A DNA stretch of 64,000 nucleotides from Saprospiraceae bacterium (GCA_020848995.1 JADLHA010000028.1:62001-126000), one strand, 5' to 3'. Shown: positions 28,585-40,101, counted from the stretch's first letter. Notes: generated from the sequence alone by a model not told the origin. Numbers and translations: made by a program.

Positions 28585-30138
28585 TCAGGCATCCGCTTTT
28601 TCCAGGAGCGGTCTCCAGGAGATTTTATCTTCGATCCAGCGGCACAGGCCTTGCTCGGGAATGTGCACTTGCTCCAGGCTGTCCCGGTCGCGTATGGTGG
28701 CGGTTCCTTCAGCCAGGGTATCAAAATCTACTGTGATGCAATAGGGCGTACCAATGGCATCCTGTCTCCGGTAGCGGCGACCAATGGCGTCTTTGTCGTC
28801 GAACTGGCAATGGAAAGCGAGCTTGAGGTCATCAAAGATGCGCTGTGCTCTTTCGACGAGTTCCGGCTTGTTCTTTAGCAACGGAAGTACGGCGCACTGC
28901 ACCGGGGCAAGACGCGGATGCAGTTTGAGTACCACCCGGGAAGAGGCCTCTCCTTCTGCATCCGGAACTGCTTCTTCGCAATACCCCTGACTCAACATGG
29001 CCAGGAACATCCGGTCGCACCCAATTGATGTTTCGACCACATAGGGCACGTAATTTTCGTTGGACTCCGGATCGAAATATTGGAGTCGCTTTCCAGACAA
29101 TTCCTGGTGATTTTTTAAATCGAAATCCGTTCGCGAATGAATGCCTTCCAGTTCGCGGAAGCCGAAGGGGAAATCGAATTGAATGTCAACGGCTGCATTG
29201 GCGTAGTGGGCCAGATTCTCGTGATCGTGAAAGCGAAGTTTCCTGGGATCGGTGCCCAAGGCCTGATGCCAGCTCATCCGCTTTGATTTCCAGTAATCGT
29301 ACCACTCCATTTCTTCTCCCGGCCGGACAAAAAATTGCATTTCCATTTGCTCGAATTCGCGCATGCGGAAGATGAATTGCCTTGCGACGATCTCATTGCG
29401 GAACGCTTTGCCGATTTGGGCAATGCCGAAGGGAATTTTCTGCCGGCTCGTTTTAGCAACATTTAAAAAATTGACAAAGATTCCCTGCGCCGTTTCAGGT
29501 CGCAGGTAGAGCTTGCCTTCTTCGCCGGCGATGTTGCCCAACTGAGTGTGGAACATCAGGTTAAACTGGCGCACTTCCGTCCAGTTGCGGGATCCGCTTT
29601 CAGGATCGGCGATCTCACAATCGGTGAGGAGCTGTCCGAGCGCTGCCATGTCATTTTGAGCAAGCGACTTTGTGAGGCGTTGCGCGGTCGCATCTATTTT
29701 TTGTTGCGTTTCCAGTACGCGGGGATTCGTCTGCCGATAGAGGATTTCGTCAAAAGATTCGCCGAAACGCGCCCTGGCTTTTTCAACTTCCTTTTCGACC
29801 TTGGCTTCCAGTTTGGAAATGAAATCTTCAACCAGCTGGTCAGCGCGATAACGTTTTCTAGAATCGCGGTTGTCGACCAGCGGATCATTGAAAGCGTCGA
29901 CGTGTCCGGAGGCTTTCCAGGTCCTGGGGTGCATGAAGATCGCAGCGTCGATGCCGACGATGTTCCGGCGCATTTGCACCATGCTCTTCCACCAGTATTC
30001 GCGGAGGTTGTTTTTGAGATTGATTCCATTCGGACCGTAATCGTAAACAGCGCTCAGCCCGTCGTAAATCTCGGACGAGGGGTAAATGAAACCGTATTCC
30101 TTGCAGTGGGCGGTAATTTTTTTGAACAGATCTTCCAC
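28585..30138 (-). CDS. glyQS: Glycyl-tRNA synthetase (class II, alpha2 type)
   Basis: 517 residues, the length of the single-chain enzyme rather than the tetrameric glyQ/glyS form. It starts with KKITAHCKEYGFIYPSSEIY, the N-terminal signature of this type; motif 2 is FRNEIVARQFIFRMREFEQME, and the C-terminal anticodon domain contains LAPVQCAVLPLLKN. It charges tRNA-Gly. It lies 78 bases downstream of gyrB on the same strand, and the two may share a transcript. Confidence 0.96.
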   Translation of the reverse strand: MEDLFKKITAHCKEYGFIYPSSEIYDGLSAVYDYGPNGINLKNNLREYWWKSMVQMRRNIVGIDAAIFMHPRTWKASGHVDAFNDPLVDNRDSRKRYRADQLVEDFISKLEAKVEKEVEKARARFGESFDEILYRQTNPRVLETQQKIDATAQRLTKSLAQNDMAALGQLLTDCEIADPESGSRNWTEVRQFNLMFHTQLGNIAGEEGKLYLRPETAQGIFVNFLNVAKTSRQKIPFGIAQIGKAFRNEIVARQFIFRMREFEQMEMQFFVRPGEEMEWYDYWKSKRMSWHQALGTDPRKLRFHDHENLAHYANAAVDIQFDFPFGFRELEGIHSRTDFDLKNHQELSGKRLQYFDPESNENYVPYVVETSIGCDRMFLAMLSQGYCEEAVPDAEGEASSRVVLKLHPRLAPVQCAVLPLLKNKPELVERAQRIFDDLKLAFHCQFDDKDAIGRRYRRQDAIGTPYCITVDFDTLAEGTATIRDRDSLEQVHIPEQGLCRWIEDKISWRPLLEKADA

Positions 30139-30216
30139 AAGTGTCGTGTGCTGAGTAATTAGAATAAGCGTCGCTCCCGGTACATAAAGAGGGGCCGGAG
30201 CTGCGCGGGACTTGGA

Positions 30217-32187
<1,971 letters not shown>

Positions 32188-32369
32188 TCACGCCGCTTTT
32201 TTTGCGCTAAATTCTTAATAATGAAGCTATTTTAAATAAAAAAACGAAAACATCCGGCGGGTCGTGAACCCTCCTGGTTGCCTATCGCATTTCGGTGCTA
32301 TAGGGGCGTAACCCCACCCAAAAGGTGAACTGACTACTGGAGTGAAAACAAGCTAAATCGGGAATCCGC

Positions 32370-32858
32370 TTAGTTCAACAGACCGCGCAACTTCTTGTCC
32401 AATTCGTATTCGTCGCCCGGGGTGTAGCCGGAATGCGAATACAGGATGTTGCCGCTGGCGTCGACGACAAAAGTCTGCGGTATGGTCTGAAAATTGAGAC
32501 TGCGCAGCAGGTCTTTGTTCTGGTCGGAGAGCACGGTGTATTTCCATGACTTTTGCGCAACCATTGGCTTGACTTTGTTGAGGGCTTGCGCATCATCAAT
32601 CGTGACGGCGACCAGCTCGATGCCCAGGGCCTTCCACTCCCCATAGAGTTCCTTCATGGCATCGAGTTCCTTCTTGCATGGGGAGCACCAGGTTGCCCAG
32701 AAACTAACTACTGTTAGTTTGTTTTTGCCGAACGTTTCGTTCAGGACAATGCCTTTCCCGTCGAGGGTCTTCAGACGGGCAGAAGGGAAGGGTTTGTCAG
32801 GGGATACCGCGCTGCCGAACAGCAGCAGGGAGGCCATCGTTGCGATCAGGATTTTCAT
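32370..32858 (-). CDS. TlpA-like periplasmic thiol-disulfide oxidoreductase
   Basis: 162 residues with a signal peptide (ILIATMASLLLFGSAVS). Thioredoxin-like fold with the redox centre W57-C58-S-P-C61-K (FWATWCSPCKK), cis-Pro in QTFVVDASGNI and a GYTPGDEYEL loop. TlpA/ResA-type proteins reduce disulfides for cytochrome c maturation or for outer-membrane proteins. It is divergently arranged 79 bases from the DUF6029-type barrel gene and the Omp28 lipoprotein, whose CxxC may be its substrate (inference). Confidence 0.88.
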   Translation of the reverse strand: MKILIATMASLLLFGSAVSPDKPFPSARLKTLDGKGIVLNETFGKNKLTVVSFWATWCSPCKKELDAMKELYGEWKALGIELVAVTIDDAQALNKVKPMVAQKSWKYTVLSDQNKDLLRSLNFQTIPQTFVVDASGNILYSHSGYTPGDEYELDKKLRGLLN

Positions 32859-32936
32859 TTTACCGTGGTATTAATGGAACAACGCGAAAGTCTAAAGAAT
32901 ATTCCATTACTTTGGTCGTCGATAAAGTTTTAACGA

Positions 32937-34574
32937 ATGATTAACCACGCCAAATACCCGGGATTTTTAGTTAGTATACTTCTGATAACCAGTCACTTGC
33001 AAGCTCAGGAAGCTCTTCTGCTCGGCGGTGGGTTCCAACTGGGTGCAAGCGTTTTTCTGCGGGACAGCCAGATCGGCGCCTACAACATCCCCCAATACGA
33101 TTACGAGCTCTATGGCGCGGAATCCTGGTTTGACCTCAACGCATCCTATGCGGGTTTTACCGGAGGCTTGCGCTTCGACGTTTTCCACCAGTCCAACCTG
33201 CTCAACCCCGTCAGCTCTTACACCGCCCACGGCATCGGCCGTTGGTACCTCAGAAAAGAGATCGACCAGCTCGAACTGGAAGCTGGCTACCTGTACGACC
33301 AGATCGGAAGCGGCATCATCTACCGGGCTTACGAGGAGCGAGCCCAACTCCTCGACAATGCACTGATCGGGGTCAGCGCGAGGTACCAGCTCGGAAACGA
33401 CTGGTACGTCAAAGCATTTACCGGCAAGCAAAAGAATTTGTTTGAAACCTACAATTCAGTGATCAAGGGATTCCACCTTTCCGGATACTTCAGCCCCAGC
33501 GATACGAGCAGTTGGAGCATTTCCCCGGGGTTTGGGTTCGTCAATCGCAGCTTTGGCGAGGCAATCGTACAGCAGTTGACAACCATACTCTCGGATTACG
33601 AAACAATCGATCAGTTCAGTCCCTATTACAACGTGAACGCCTTTACGTTTTACAATACCCTGAACTGGAAAAACTTCAACTGGTATGTGGAAGCTGCGTT
33701 CAAGCCGGCCGACATCTATTACGATCCGGCCGCGGTGCGCTCTCTTCCTAAGGGCCAGACCGCGCTGGGTAAACTCGTATCCGGAAAGGGTTCCGTACTC
33801 TACACCAGCCTGGGTTACGCCGGAGGGCAACTCGGCATTACCGCCGAAGTGAAACGCACCGAAGGCATGATCTTTCGCGCTGAGCCCTTCTTGGGTCTCA
33901 ACCGCGGCCTGATCGGGTACATTCCCCCCATGGCTCGCCTCAACGCCTACCGCCTCAACGGTTATTACTACCCGGCTACGCAGTTCCTCGACGAAATGGC
34001 CTACCAGCTCGACATCAAATACGGAATTGGGGAGCACTGGAATTTTTCCTTCAACACCTCGGAAATCAGGGATGCTGACTTCGACGTAAACCATTATTCC
34101 GAATACCACTTCGAGTGCATTTACAAACAACCCGGCAGCTGGCAACTGACGGCGGGGCTGCAGCGCCAGGTGTTTGACCAGGCTCTGTATTATGGCAAAA
34201 CGGGTGAGCCGGTGGTAAAGACCTGGACTCCATTCGCTGAATGGCTGTACCGCTTCAACCGGAAAACGTCCCTGCGCATCGAAAGCCAGTACATGTACAA
34301 CCGGGAAGACATCGGCAGCTGGGTCTTTGTCGCTGCGGAACTCGGGCTGGCCCCCCATTGGCTTTTCGAATGTTCTGATATGTACAATACCCTGGCAACC
34401 AAAGGTCGCAACAACATCCACTACCCGGCATTGGGGGTGGCATTTACGCGAGGCGCAAATCGCTTTTCCCTGCGTTATGTTAAGCAGATCGAAGGCATCG
34501 TTTGCTCGGGTGGCATCTGCCGGCTCGAACCGGCGTTCAGCGGGTTCCGCGCTTCCATCAACAGCACTTTTTAA
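32937..34574 (+). CDS. Outer membrane beta-barrel protein, DUF6029-like
   Basis: 545 residues with a signal peptide (GFLVSILLITSHLQA). The rest is alternating aromatic/polar beta strands (for example WYVKAFTGKQKNLFETY, WHFSFNTSE-like, YHFECIYKQPGSWQLT) ending in Phe after ASINSTF, the terminal signature of outer membrane proteins. It resembles the DUF6029 family. Role unknown; the adjoining Omp28 and TlpA-like genes suggest an outer-membrane redox or secretion module. The Omp28 gene starts right after its stop codon. Confidence 0.82.
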   Translation: MINHAKYPGFLVSILLITSHLQAQEALLLGGGFQLGASVFLRDSQIGAYNIPQYDYELYGAESWFDLNASYAGFTGGLRFDVFHQSNLLNPVSSYTAHGIGRWYLRKEIDQLELEAGYLYDQIGSGIIYRAYEERAQLLDNALIGVSARYQLGNDWYVKAFTGKQKNLFETYNSVIKGFHLSGYFSPSDTSSWSISPGFGFVNRSFGEAIVQQLTTILSDYETIDQFSPYYNVNAFTFYNTLNWKNFNWYVEAAFKPADIYYDPAAVRSLPKGQTALGKLVSGKGSVLYTSLGYAGGQLGITAEVKRTEGMIFRAEPFLGLNRGLIGYIPPMARLNAYRLNGYYYPATQFLDEMAYQLDIKYGIGEHWNFSFNTSEIRDADFDVNHYSEYHFECIYKQPGSWQLTAGLQRQVFDQALYYGKTGEPVVKTWTPFAEWLYRFNRKTSLRIESQYMYNREDIGSWVFVAAELGLAPHWLFECSDMYNTLATKGRNNIHYPALGVAFTRGANRFSLRYVKQIEGIVCSGGICRLEPAFSGFRASINSTF

Positions 34575-35432
34575 ATGAACTCAATGATGACTATGGATTT
34601 TGGAAAAACCGTCTTCGTTTGGACGATCGTCCTCTGTGCAGGCCTGTTTTCCTGTTCTGAGTGGGAACGCCCAATCCTCCTAAAAACCAACGTGGTCGAT
34701 GCATCTCAACGCGTCGTCGTGATCGAAGAATTCACCGGGATGTCGTGCGTCAATTGCCCAACGGGCATTGCCATCTCCAATGCCATTGCCGATATCTACC
34801 CCGACAATGTGGTGCTGATCGCCATACATTCCAAATTTCTCGGACAGCCGGCCACTAAAGGCCAGACCGACCTGCGCGTTCCGGATGCTCAGGCCGTGGA
34901 GGATTTTTTGGGGAGCTGGCTTGCCAAACCAGAGGCCGCCATCAACCGCCTGTATTCGGCGCCCCATATGGGCTACCGCATCGGCAATCCCGACAGTTGG
35001 AAATCCCTCGTCGAGGCAGAGTTGCTCAAAGATCCTGAAGTCGACCTCAGGATCCAGGTGAATTTCCATGAAACCTCCAGAACCCTTCGCGTTCAACTCG
35101 AAGGAACCGCCAGGGTAGATATTGCCCAGCCCATACATCTACACTGCGGCATCACCCAATCGGGGATCATCGCCGATCAACTCGACAACGCCACAGGAAA
35201 ATTGGTCAACTTTGAGCATCGCCACGCCTTGCTCAAAGTACTGTCTCCCGTGTCCGGAGACCGCATGGCCAATTCGCTTAAATCGGGCGAAAAATTTTCA
35301 AAAGAATACCAGTTCGTCCTTCCTGTTGATTCAGTACTGTGGAAGCCTGAAGATTGCCAGGTATTTGGATTTGCTTCGCGCGACGAAAACGAGAAGTACA
35401 TCCTTCAGGCAGCCGAGGCCCCGGTGAAATAA
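34575..35432 (+). CDS. Omp28-family outer membrane lipoprotein
   Basis: 285 residues with a lipoprotein signal (TIVLCAGLFSC, lipidated Cys27). The Omp28/thioredoxin-like part begins VVVIEEFTGMSCVNCPTG with C58-x-x-C61, then DNVVLIAIHSK. The later half is beta-sandwich like. Omp28 homologues are surface lipoproteins of Bacteroidota and often neighbour T9SS or barrel genes. Translation is coupled: the start codon immediately follows the barrel gene's stop. A perfect 14-base palindrome follows at 35437. Confidence 0.88.
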   Translation: MNSMMTMDFGKTVFVWTIVLCAGLFSCSEWERPILLKTNVVDASQRVVVIEEFTGMSCVNCPTGIAISNAIADIYPDNVVLIAIHSKFLGQPATKGQTDLRVPDAQAVEDFLGSWLAKPEAAINRLYSAPHMGYRIGNPDSWKSLVEAELLKDPEVDLRIQVNFHETSRTLRVQLEGTARVDIAQPIHLHCGITQSGIIADQLDNATGKLVNFEHRHALLKVLSPVSGDRMANSLKSGEKFSKEYQFVLPVDSVLWKPEDCQVFGFASRDENEKYILQAAEAPVK

Positions 35433-35436
35433 CATA

Positions 35437-35450
35437 CGAACGATCGTTCG
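35437..35450. repeat. Perfect 14-base palindrome CGAACGATCGTTCG
   Basis: Located five bases after the Omp28 stop codon, in the intergenic gap before the pheT promoter. One of the AACGAACGTTCGTT-like palindromes in the window; it could be an operator or a weak hairpin. There is no T tract, so termination is unlikely. Confidence 0.8.
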
Positions 35451-35502
35451 CTCATAAAGGACTGCCGGGGCATGGCCTGCCAGGGCTATGCCCTCAATGG
35501 GC

Positions 35503-35532
35503 TTTGCCTTCAGCCAATTTTACCTAACTTCG
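35503..35532 (+). promoter_or_regulatory. Promoter of pheT
   Basis: TTTG at 35503-35506, an 18-base spacer and TAACTTCG at 35525-35532 (one mismatch to TAnnTTTG). The ATG follows 16 bases later. Confidence 0.6.
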
Positions 35533-35548
35533 CGCCTCAACATCGGCT

Positions 35549-37993
35549 ATGCGCATTTCGCTCAACTGGCTCAGGCGGTACATCGACATCGGGGAAAATC
35601 CCCAGGAACTCGCCGACATCCTGACTTCCCTTGGGCTGGAAGTGGAGGGCATTGAGCAGACGGGTGTGCTGCCGGAACACCTGGAAGGCGTCGTCGTTGC
35701 GGAAGTGCTGGAATGCTGGAAACACCCCAACGCCGACCGGTTGCGTCTGACGCGCGTAAACGCCGGTGGCGGAAGCATCCTCCAGGTCGTGTGCGGGGCC
35801 CCAAACGTTGAGGCCGGTCAAAAGGTGCTCCTGGCAAAGGAAGGCGCCACGCTCTATCCCTTCGGGGGAGCCAAGCCCATTGCCATTTCCAGGGGCAAGA
35901 TCCGGGGTGAAATTTCAGAGGGCATGCTGTGCGCAGAAGACGAATTGGGCTTGGGCCCTTCCCACGAGGGCATTTTGGTATTAGACCCTTCCGCCACGGT
36001 AGGAACCCCTGCAGCCGAGCACCTCGACGTAGCCTGTGACACGATTTTTGAAATCGGACTCACGCCCAACCGGGCCGACGCAACCAGCCACCTCGGCGTT
36101 GCCAAGGACCTGCTGGCCTGGTACCGGATTCACCGCGACAAAAACAAAATCCTCTTGCCGGTTGATCACCTCAAACTGGGCAGCGTCACCGGGTCGATAC
36201 AGATCGAAGTCCTCGTCGAACAGAACGAGCGGTGCCCGCGATATACGGGAATGTGTTTTTCTGGCATCGAGGTAGGTCCTTCGCCAGAATGGTTGCAGTT
36301 GTGCCTGCGCGCAATGGGTTTGCAGCCGGTCAACAACGTAGTCGACGTGACCAATTTCGTCATGTACGAAATGGGACAACCCCTGCACGCATTTGATTTT
36401 GACGCCATTGCCGGGCAGCGCATACGCGTAATGAACCTCCCCGAAGGAAGCCCATTCACCGGACTGGACGGCATTACCCGGGAATTGAAAGCTTCAGACC
36501 TCATGATCTGCGACGGCAACGGGTCCCCCCTGTGTATGGCAGGAGTCTTTGGCGGACTCCATTCAGGGGTCAGCACGTCTACCCGGAGGATTTTTGTCGA
36601 ATCCGCACATTTTCAGGCTTCCTCGGTGCGGCGTTCAAGCATGGGGCACCAGTTGAGAACACAGTCGGCCCGTTGTTTTGAAAAGGGAGCCGACCCCAAT
36701 ATCTGCCTGCTGGCTCTGGAACGCGCAGCGTTCCTGCTGCAATCCACAGCCAGGGCTGTCCCAGACAGCCCGGTCGTCGACTTATATCCCCATCCGGTGC
36801 TGCCGGCAGTGGTCCGTTTCAATGGCCAGCGCGCCATCCGTCTCAGTGGACTTGACCTCGACCACGACCAGGCTAAGGAGGTGTTGCTCGCCCTCGATAT
36901 GGAAGTGCGCGACCTCCAGGATGGTAACCTGGAGGTGCATGTTCCAACCAACAAACCTGACGTGCTCCGCGAAGCTGACCTCGTCGAAGAGATCAGCCGG
37001 ATTTATGGCCTCGATCACATCATCGATCCGGGAACCATCCGATTTGCCCTTCCCCAGGCGGGAGACCCAAACTGGATGGTCAAGCGCTCATTGGCGGATT
37101 GGCTCAGCGCCAACGGCCTGATGGAGATCATGAGCCTTTCGATGGTCCGTTCGGCAGGGTGCATCCGCGCCGGGTGGGCACTCGAAGAGGAACTCGTGTT
37201 CGTCCACAACACGTCAAACGTGCAACTCGATGCCCTCAAACCCTCTGTTTGCATGGGTGGCCTCGAAGCGCTTCAATTCAATGCCAACCGCCAGCAGGGA
37301 GACCTGGCTTTTTACGAAGTAGCCCGACAATACCGGCGGAAAGGACAGGAAATTGAAGAAGAGGAAATGCTTGGCATCTGGTTGTGCGGCTTGCGCGAAG
37401 CTCCACATTGGACTGCCCCAAAGGGCCTTCCCAACGACTTTTACCGATTGAAAGCCGTCATGAGCTCCATTCCCGGAAAATTGGGCCTTGGGGTCCCGGC
37501 TTTTGAACCGATTCAACACGACCCTCTTTTTTCCTTCGGACTGAGGTGGGTCTCAGACGGAACAACCGTGTTGCGCTTTGGAAAACTTGCTGCGAAGATT
37601 GCGGACTGCTTTGACCTTAGAAGGGAAATTTGGTACGGAGAAGCAAGGCTCGAAAGCTTAATGGCCATGCGATCCGAAACCGTCAGGCCCTTCGTTGAAT
37701 TCGGCAAGCACCCCTTTGTAAAACGGGATTTGGCGCTGGTACTCGATGCAGGGACTCCCTTCGACCGCATTCGGGAAATCGCCGCAGAAAAACTGGGCAT
37801 CCTGCTGGTCGACCTTCAGTTGTTCGACCTCTACGAAAACGAGGACCAGCTCGGAAAGGGAAAGCAGTCCTATGCCATTAACCTCACCCTAAGCCAGGCT
37901 GAAGGGGCTTTAACCAGCGAGTCCCTCGAATCTCTGATGGACGAGCTGATGGCTGAGTACACCCGCCGGCTCGGCGCTTACATCCGGCGCTAA
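35549..37993 (+). CDS. pheT: Phenylalanyl-tRNA synthetase beta subunit
   Basis: 814 residues, the normal length. N-terminal EMAP/OB-type tRNA-binding domain (residues ~40-150; HPNADRLRLTRV, QVVCGAPNV), B3/B4 editing domain (NNVVDVTNFVMYEMGQPLHAFD near 270), B5 domain and a C-terminal FDX-ACB anticodon-binding domain (KHPFVKRDLALVLD). It works with PheS (not in the window) as alpha2beta2. The next ~330 bases are non-coding and carry the 6S-like RNA candidate before rny. Confidence 0.97.
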   Translation: MRISLNWLRRYIDIGENPQELADILTSLGLEVEGIEQTGVLPEHLEGVVVAEVLECWKHPNADRLRLTRVNAGGGSILQVVCGAPNVEAGQKVLLAKEGATLYPFGGAKPIAISRGKIRGEISEGMLCAEDELGLGPSHEGILVLDPSATVGTPAAEHLDVACDTIFEIGLTPNRADATSHLGVAKDLLAWYRIHRDKNKILLPVDHLKLGSVTGSIQIEVLVEQNERCPRYTGMCFSGIEVGPSPEWLQLCLRAMGLQPVNNVVDVTNFVMYEMGQPLHAFDFDAIAGQRIRVMNLPEGSPFTGLDGITRELKASDLMICDGNGSPLCMAGVFGGLHSGVSTSTRRIFVESAHFQASSVRRSSMGHQLRTQSARCFEKGADPNICLLALERAAFLLQSTARAVPDSPVVDLYPHPVLPAVVRFNGQRAIRLSGLDLDHDQAKEVLLALDMEVRDLQDGNLEVHVPTNKPDVLREADLVEEISRIYGLDHIIDPGTIRFALPQAGDPNWMVKRSLADWLSANGLMEIMSLSMVRSAGCIRAGWALEEELVFVHNTSNVQLDALKPSVCMGGLEALQFNANRQQGDLAFYEVARQYRRKGQEIEEEEMLGIWLCGLREAPHWTAPKGLPNDFYRLKAVMSSIPGKLGLGVPAFEPIQHDPLFSFGLRWVSDGTTVLRFGKLAAKIADCFDLRREIWYGEARLESLMAMRSETVRPFVEFGKHPFVKRDLALVLDAGTPFDRIREIAAEKLGILLVDLQLFDLYENEDQLGKGKQSYAINLTLSQAEGALTSESLESLMDELMAEYTRRLGAYIRR

Positions 37994-38047
37994 ACGCCCC
38001 TCCACCACCGCGAGCCCGGCTACCAAATTTTCTCGCCGCTTTTTCGT

Positions 38048-38055
38048 TATATTTG
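38048..38055 (+). promoter_or_regulatory. -7 box upstream of the 6S-like RNA
   Basis: TATATTTG, an exact TAnnTTTG match, followed at 38061-38078 by a GGACAA/TTGTCC hairpin. It could drive a transcript of the whole pheT-rny intergenic region. A second possible promoter has TTTG at 38081-38084 and AT-rich sequence up to 38104. Confidence 0.45.
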
Positions 38056-38105
38056 CGGTCGGACAAGTGAATTTGTCCTATTTGGTAACTTTTTTTAATA
38101 TATAA

Positions 38106-38289
38106 AGGTCTGTTAAACAAGAGTTTGTTTTCGGCCGAAGGATATTGGGTCATTTGGAGATCAAGATCTGGCGCGTTCAGTCTTACATCATACATCCATG
38201 TTGAATGCACGCTTTGAAGGGGATCGAAATGTTGAGAGGACCTCGACCTCATTCTGAGGGTTAGGGGAGGAGTGCAAACATACTGACCT
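38106..38289 (+). ncRNA. ssrS: 6S RNA-like candidate
   Basis: About 184 bases fold by inspection into a rod with a large central bubble. The closing stem pairs AGGTC (38106-38110) with GACCT (38285-38289) and TGTT (38111-38114) with AACA (38277-38280). The inner rod pairs GGTC/GACC (38148/38239), ATTT/AAAT (38152/38227), GATC/GATC (38165/38222), GCG/CGC (38171/38210) and TTCA/TGAA (38176/38202). The bubble arms hold small hairpins AAACAA/TTGTTT and CCTC/GAGG (38247/38256). 6S RNA sequesters housekeeping RNA polymerase; 184 nt is the E. coli length, and placement beside rny is, from memory, common in this phylum. No covariance test was possible. Confidence 0.5.
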
Positions 38290-38325
38290 CACGTCTTTGG
38301 CCAGGACCGGCTAAATTTATGGTTC

Positions 38326-39969
38326 ATGCAAGATCTATTAGTCGCCATTCTCGGAGGCCTCATGGCCGGTATGGGCATTGGGTATTTCATCGTTTTTTCC
38401 ATTTTGAAGCGCTCCAACCAGCGCAAGCTCGAAGAGATCAACCGGATCAGTGACCTGGAGATTGAAAAGGCCAGGGTAACTTCACAACGCATGGTTTCAG
38501 AAGCAGAAACCAAGGCCGACAAGATCGTAGCCAAGGCCGAGCAGAAAAATGAGACGATCAAACAGCAGAAAATTCAGGAAGCCCGTGAGAACTTCACCAG
38601 GCTGAAAGCTGAGTTTGAAAGTTTTAAGACGACGCAATCCGTAGAACTCAAAGAGCGGGAGATGAAGGCAATTTCCCTTGAAAAGGACCTGTCTGCAAAA
38701 ACCCAGGACCTCGAAAACCGCGAATCCGAAGTGAAGGTTTTGCGCGATAACCTCGACCTCCAAATGAAGATCGTTGCGAAGAAGAAAGAAGAGCTCGAGC
38801 AGGCCAACGAAGCCCGCATTGCAGAACTGCAGCAAATTGCCCGGATGAATGAGTCCGATGCGAGGGAGCATTTGCTCAAAGCCGTTCGCGCCAAGTCGAC
38901 GACAGAAGCGCTCGCCATTGAGCGCGAAGTGATCGAACAGGCTAAGGCCAATGCAAACAAAGAAGCCAAGAAAATTGTCATCCAGACCATCCAGCGCATG
39001 TGCGCGGAATACACAATCGAAAATTCCGTTTCCGTTTTCAACCTCGATAACGACGACATCAAAGGCCAGATCATCGGAAGGGAAGGCCGTAACATCCGGG
39101 CCCTGGAAGCGGCGACGGGTGCGGAAATCGTCGTAGACGACACGCCGGAAGCCATCGTCATTTCGAGTTTCGACCCCATTCGTCGCGAAGTGGCGCGGCT
39201 GGCTCTGAAACGCCTGGTTGCCGACGGGCGCATCCACCCGGCCAGAATTGAAGAAGTCGTCGCTAAAGTCAAAAAACAACTCGACGAACAGATCGTCGAA
39301 ATTGGCGAGCGAACCATCGTGGACCTCGACATCCACGGCCTGGATCCCTACCTGGTGAAAATGGTGGGCAGAATGCGCTTCCGCTCGTCGTACGGACAGA
39401 ACCTGCTGAAACACTCGATTGAGACCGCTAACCTCTGCGCGGTGATGTCGGCTGAACTGGGACTGAACCCCAAGCAGATCAAGCTGGCCAAACGCGCCGG
39501 ACTGCTGCACGACATTGGCAAGGTGGCCGAAGAGGAATCCGAATTGTCCCACGCCTTATTCGGAATGAAACTGTGCGAGAAGTACAACGAGAATCCAGCC
39601 ATCATCAACGCGGTGGGCGCCCACCACGACGAAATAGAAATGAACAACATCATTTCACCGATCATCCAGGCCTGCGACGCCATTTCGGGAGCACGCCCCG
39701 GCGCAAGGCGCGAAATCCTGGAGAGCTATCTCAAACGGATCAATGAACTCGAGGAGCTGGCTATGGCTTACGAAGGCGTTTCCAAAGCATACGCCCTACA
39801 GGCTGGACGCGAACTCCGCGTCATCGTCGAAAGCGAAAAAGTGACCGACCAATATGCGGATGACCTGGCATTTATGATCTCTCAGAAGATCCAGGAAGAA
39901 ATGCAGTACCCGGGTCAGGTCAAAGTAACCGTAATCCGCGAAAAACGGGCTACTGCCTTCGCCCGCTAA
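38326..39969 (+). CDS. rny: Ribonuclease Y
   Basis: 547 residues. An N-terminal membrane helix (LVAILGGLMAGMGIGYFIVF) is followed by a long coiled coil (residues ~30-200), a KH RNA-binding domain (IGREGRNIRALEAATGAEIVVDD) and an HD hydrolase domain (HDIGKVAEEESE; HHDEIE). It is a membrane-anchored endoribonuclease that starts mRNA decay. The gene follows the 6S-like RNA. Its stop codon lies inside a 14-base palindrome at 39968. Confidence 0.95.
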   Translation: MQDLLVAILGGLMAGMGIGYFIVFSILKRSNQRKLEEINRISDLEIEKARVTSQRMVSEAETKADKIVAKAEQKNETIKQQKIQEARENFTRLKAEFESFKTTQSVELKEREMKAISLEKDLSAKTQDLENRESEVKVLRDNLDLQMKIVAKKKEELEQANEARIAELQQIARMNESDAREHLLKAVRAKSTTEALAIEREVIEQAKANANKEAKKIVIQTIQRMCAEYTIENSVSVFNLDNDDIKGQIIGREGRNIRALEAATGAEIVVDDTPEAIVISSFDPIRREVARLALKRLVADGRIHPARIEEVVAKVKKQLDEQIVEIGERTIVDLDIHGLDPYLVKMVGRMRFRSSYGQNLLKHSIETANLCAVMSAELGLNPKQIKLAKRAGLLHDIGKVAEEESELSHALFGMKLCEKYNENPAIINAVGAHHDEIEMNNIISPIIQACDAISGARPGARREILESYLKRINELEELAMAYEGVSKAYALQAGRELRVIVESEKVTDQYADDLAFMISQKIQEEMQYPGQVKVTVIREKRATAFAR

Positions 39970-39981
39970 CAAACGTTTGTT
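39968..39981. repeat. Perfect 14-base palindrome overlapping the rny stop
   Basis: AACAAACGTTTGTT overlaps the TAA stop and is followed by a T-rich run (TTTGTTTGTTTTTTTTT). The AT-rich stem is weak, but together with the T run it may act as a poor terminator. Confidence 0.6.
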
Positions 39982-40101
39982 TGTTTGTTTTTTTTTATCC
40001 GGGTTCGTTTTTGAAATGGAGGCTGGAATATGTCAGCCTAACGCTAACATACGCAGCTTAGGTGGAGCCTCAATGTGTTACCGGAATACTGATAAAATAA
40101 C

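Noticed and set aside
32701..32720. AAACTAAC/GTTAGTTT hairpin
   Set aside because: Lies inside the TlpA-like gene and encodes the conserved strand before WATWC; codon use explains it.
37884..38252. 122-codon open frame on the minus strand across the pheT end and the gap
   Set aside because: Overlaps pheT antisense, composition is not protein-like, and the region is better explained by a structured RNA.
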